From Actinomycetes bacterium (GTDB lineage Bacteria > Actinomycetota > Thermoleophilia > BMS3ABIN01): 14,430 bases of DNA. Shown here one piece after another: positions 13,699-14,430 of this stretch (its first letter is position 1; each line of letters begins with the position of its first letter). Under the pieces are notes generated by a model. That model worked only from the letters and a program-made list of their open reading frames with translations. It was not told the DNA's origin and did no database searches. Both the position numbers and the translations under genes were made by a program. The stretch is taken from NCBI GenBank assembly GCA_021790075.1, contig JAJYIN010000029.1:1-14430 (forward strand), in the 5' to 3' direction.

Positions 13699-13879
13699 AC
13701 TAACGGTATATCTTCTCGAAGACGGCCGGGAAGAGGTCCTCATGGAAGACGTAGCCAACATCACCCCCGATGGTGATCGCCTCGTGCTTACCGATCTGCT
13801 CGGACAGCAGAAAATCGTAGACGCGAGACTCAAGGAGCTGAAGCTTCTCGAGCACAAGATCTTTGTGACTGGCAAGTAA
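13691..13879 (+). CDS. cooT: CooT family nickel-binding protein
   Basis: CooT is a small homodimeric nickel-binding protein, first known from maturation of carbon monoxide dehydrogenase, that binds Ni(II) through Cys2. This 62-residue protein has the full family pattern: MCELTVYL at the start with Cys2, EEVLMEDVANITPDGDRLVLTDLLGQQK in the middle, and LKLLEHKIFV at the end. The ATG at 13691 overlaps the DUF3842 stop region by 8 bases, and GGGGAGG (13675-13681) lies 9 bp upstream. No carbon monoxide dehydrogenase gene is in the window. The adjoining transporter gene suggests it serves general nickel handling or supplies an enzyme encoded elsewhere. Confidence 0.9.
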   Translation: MCELTVYLLEDGREEVLMEDVANITPDGDRLVLTDLLGQQKIVDARLKELKLLEHKIFVTGK

Positions 13880-14014
13880 TCAGGCGCCACGCAAGGACGC
13901 CGCCCCCTATGGTTGAACTCCGTGCCACGAAGGCATGTCCCCGCCGGCAAGGCGGATAACTGTACCGAAGTGGCGATGGCTCCCGGCCCCGGGCTGGAGA
14001 GCGGAAGGAGCACC
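13880..14014 (+). other. 135-bp gap between cooT and cbiM with hairpin potential
   Basis: I see no gene here. Possible stems are GTGCC-ACGAA-GGCAT, CCGCC-GGCAA-GGCGG and CCCGG-CC-CCGGG, in that order, followed by AAGGAG (14005-14010), the cbiM ribosome binding site. The gap is unusually long for an otherwise overlapping operon. It may hold a second regulatory element or an internal promoter, but no known riboswitch boxes are recognised. Confidence 0.35.
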
Positions 14015-14430
14015 ATGCATATCCCTGACGGTTATATGAGCCCCCAGACGGCGGGCGGCCTTTGGGCCCTGATGGTGCCCGTCTGGTACGTGGCGGGCCA
14101 TAAGGTGAAAAGAGCCCTCAGGGCGAGGCAGGCCCCCCTTGTCGCCATCGGCGCGGCTTTCACCTTTGTCATCATGATGTTCAACGTGCCGGTCCCGGGC
14201 GGCACTTCCGGCCACGCCGTGGCGGGCACCCTGGTGGCGGTGATCCTGGGGCCCTGGGCGGCGGTCATCTCCATCTCGGTGGCGCTGGTCATCCAGTCCC
14301 TCTTTTTCGGCGACGGGGGCATCCTCGCCATCGGCGCCAACTGCTTCAACATGGCCTTTGCTCTGCCGGTAACCGGTTACTATGTGTACAGGCTGCTCGC
14401 GGCAGGATCGGCTCCCGGCGCCGGCCGCCG
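14015..14430 (+). CDS. cbiM: CbiM/NikM, substrate-specific membrane component of Ni/Co ECF transporter, partial
   Basis: This is the S-component of an energy-coupling-factor transporter for Co(II) or Ni(II). The first 138 residues are present and the frame is open to the window edge. The start MHIPDGYMSPQT is characteristic: the N-terminus and His2 form the metal site together with a His in the third conserved block, here His67 in GGTSGHAVAG. In the crystallised NikM the same residues (Met1, His2, His67) bind the metal. Further family landmarks are FNVPVPGGTSGH and QSLFFGDGGILAIGANCFNMAF. About four membrane helices are covered. AAGGAG lies 4 bp before the ATG. CooT next door favours nickel, but sequence alone does not separate Ni from Co. 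The remaining subunits (CbiN/Q/O or NikN/Q/O type) should lie to the right. Confidence 0.93.
   Translation, partial: MHIPDGYMSPQTAGGLWALMVPVWYVAGHKVKRALRARQAPLVAIGAAFTFVIMMFNVPVPGGTSGHAVAGTLVAVILGPWAAVISISVALVIQSLFFGDGGILAIGANCFNMAFALPVTGYYVYRLLAAGSAPGAGR

Noticed and set aside
13880..14014. Tiny open frame (MVELRATKACPRRQGG) between cooT and cbiM
   Set aside because: It has 16 codons, no Shine-Dalgarno and no sign of being a regulatory leader peptide.

Overview
The window is a compact, high-GC bacterial chromosome segment with genes on both strands and short gaps. It carries no rRNA, tRNA, insertion sequence or CRISPR array that I can see. The gene set is a sortase, an O-antigen-ligase-like glycan polymerase, a polyprenol-phosphate mannosyltransferase, a copper P-type ATPase, an FmdE-family protein, CooT, and CbiM. 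Several starts have no Shine-Dalgarno sequence and a -10-like hexamer only a few bases upstream. Together these suggest a Gram-positive-type, probably anaerobic actinobacterial lineage. That placement is inference; no phylogenetic marker is present.

Layout. (1) Positions 1-1656, minus strand: a sortase followed after 2 bp by a polytopic O-antigen-ligase-like protein that runs off the left edge. (2) 1726-2405, plus: D-aminoacyl-tRNA deacylase (dtd) and a small charged protein of unknown function. (3) 2469-4496, minus: a two-domain rhodanese protein with its own good promoter and an out-of-frame relic of a third rhodanese domain at its N-terminus, preceded by a calcineurin-type metallophosphoesterase. 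(4) 4585-7023, minus: CopA with two N-terminal metal-binding domains. Its promoter region overlaps a CRP/FNR-like palindrome. (5) 7175-10220, plus: an ABC exporter pair (ATPase and ABC-2 permease), an FmdE-family protein with a C-terminal zinc finger, and a DPM1-like glycosyltransferase. (6) 10229-12929, minus: a membrane PAS-GAF-two-CW histidine kinase and a single-domain response regulator, making a two-component pair. (7) 12930-13245: a 316-bp divergent intergenic region with a promoter on each strand and a highly structured plus-strand leader ending in a terminator-like hairpin. (8) 13246-14430, plus: DUF3842 protein, CooT nickel-binding protein and CbiM, the start of a nickel/cobalt uptake operon that runs off the right edge.

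How the parts work together. The first block (sortase plus polymerase) and the mannosyltransferase point to cell-surface glycan or protein display. CopA exports copper. The right-hand operon imports and handles Ni or Co and is probably controlled by the structured leader. The histidine kinase and response regulator form a signalling pair with no output domain in this window. The observations I rate highest are the sortase whose catalytic His position reads Asp, the unclassified leader RNA upstream of the DUF3842-CooT-CbiM operon, and the broken third rhodanese domain.
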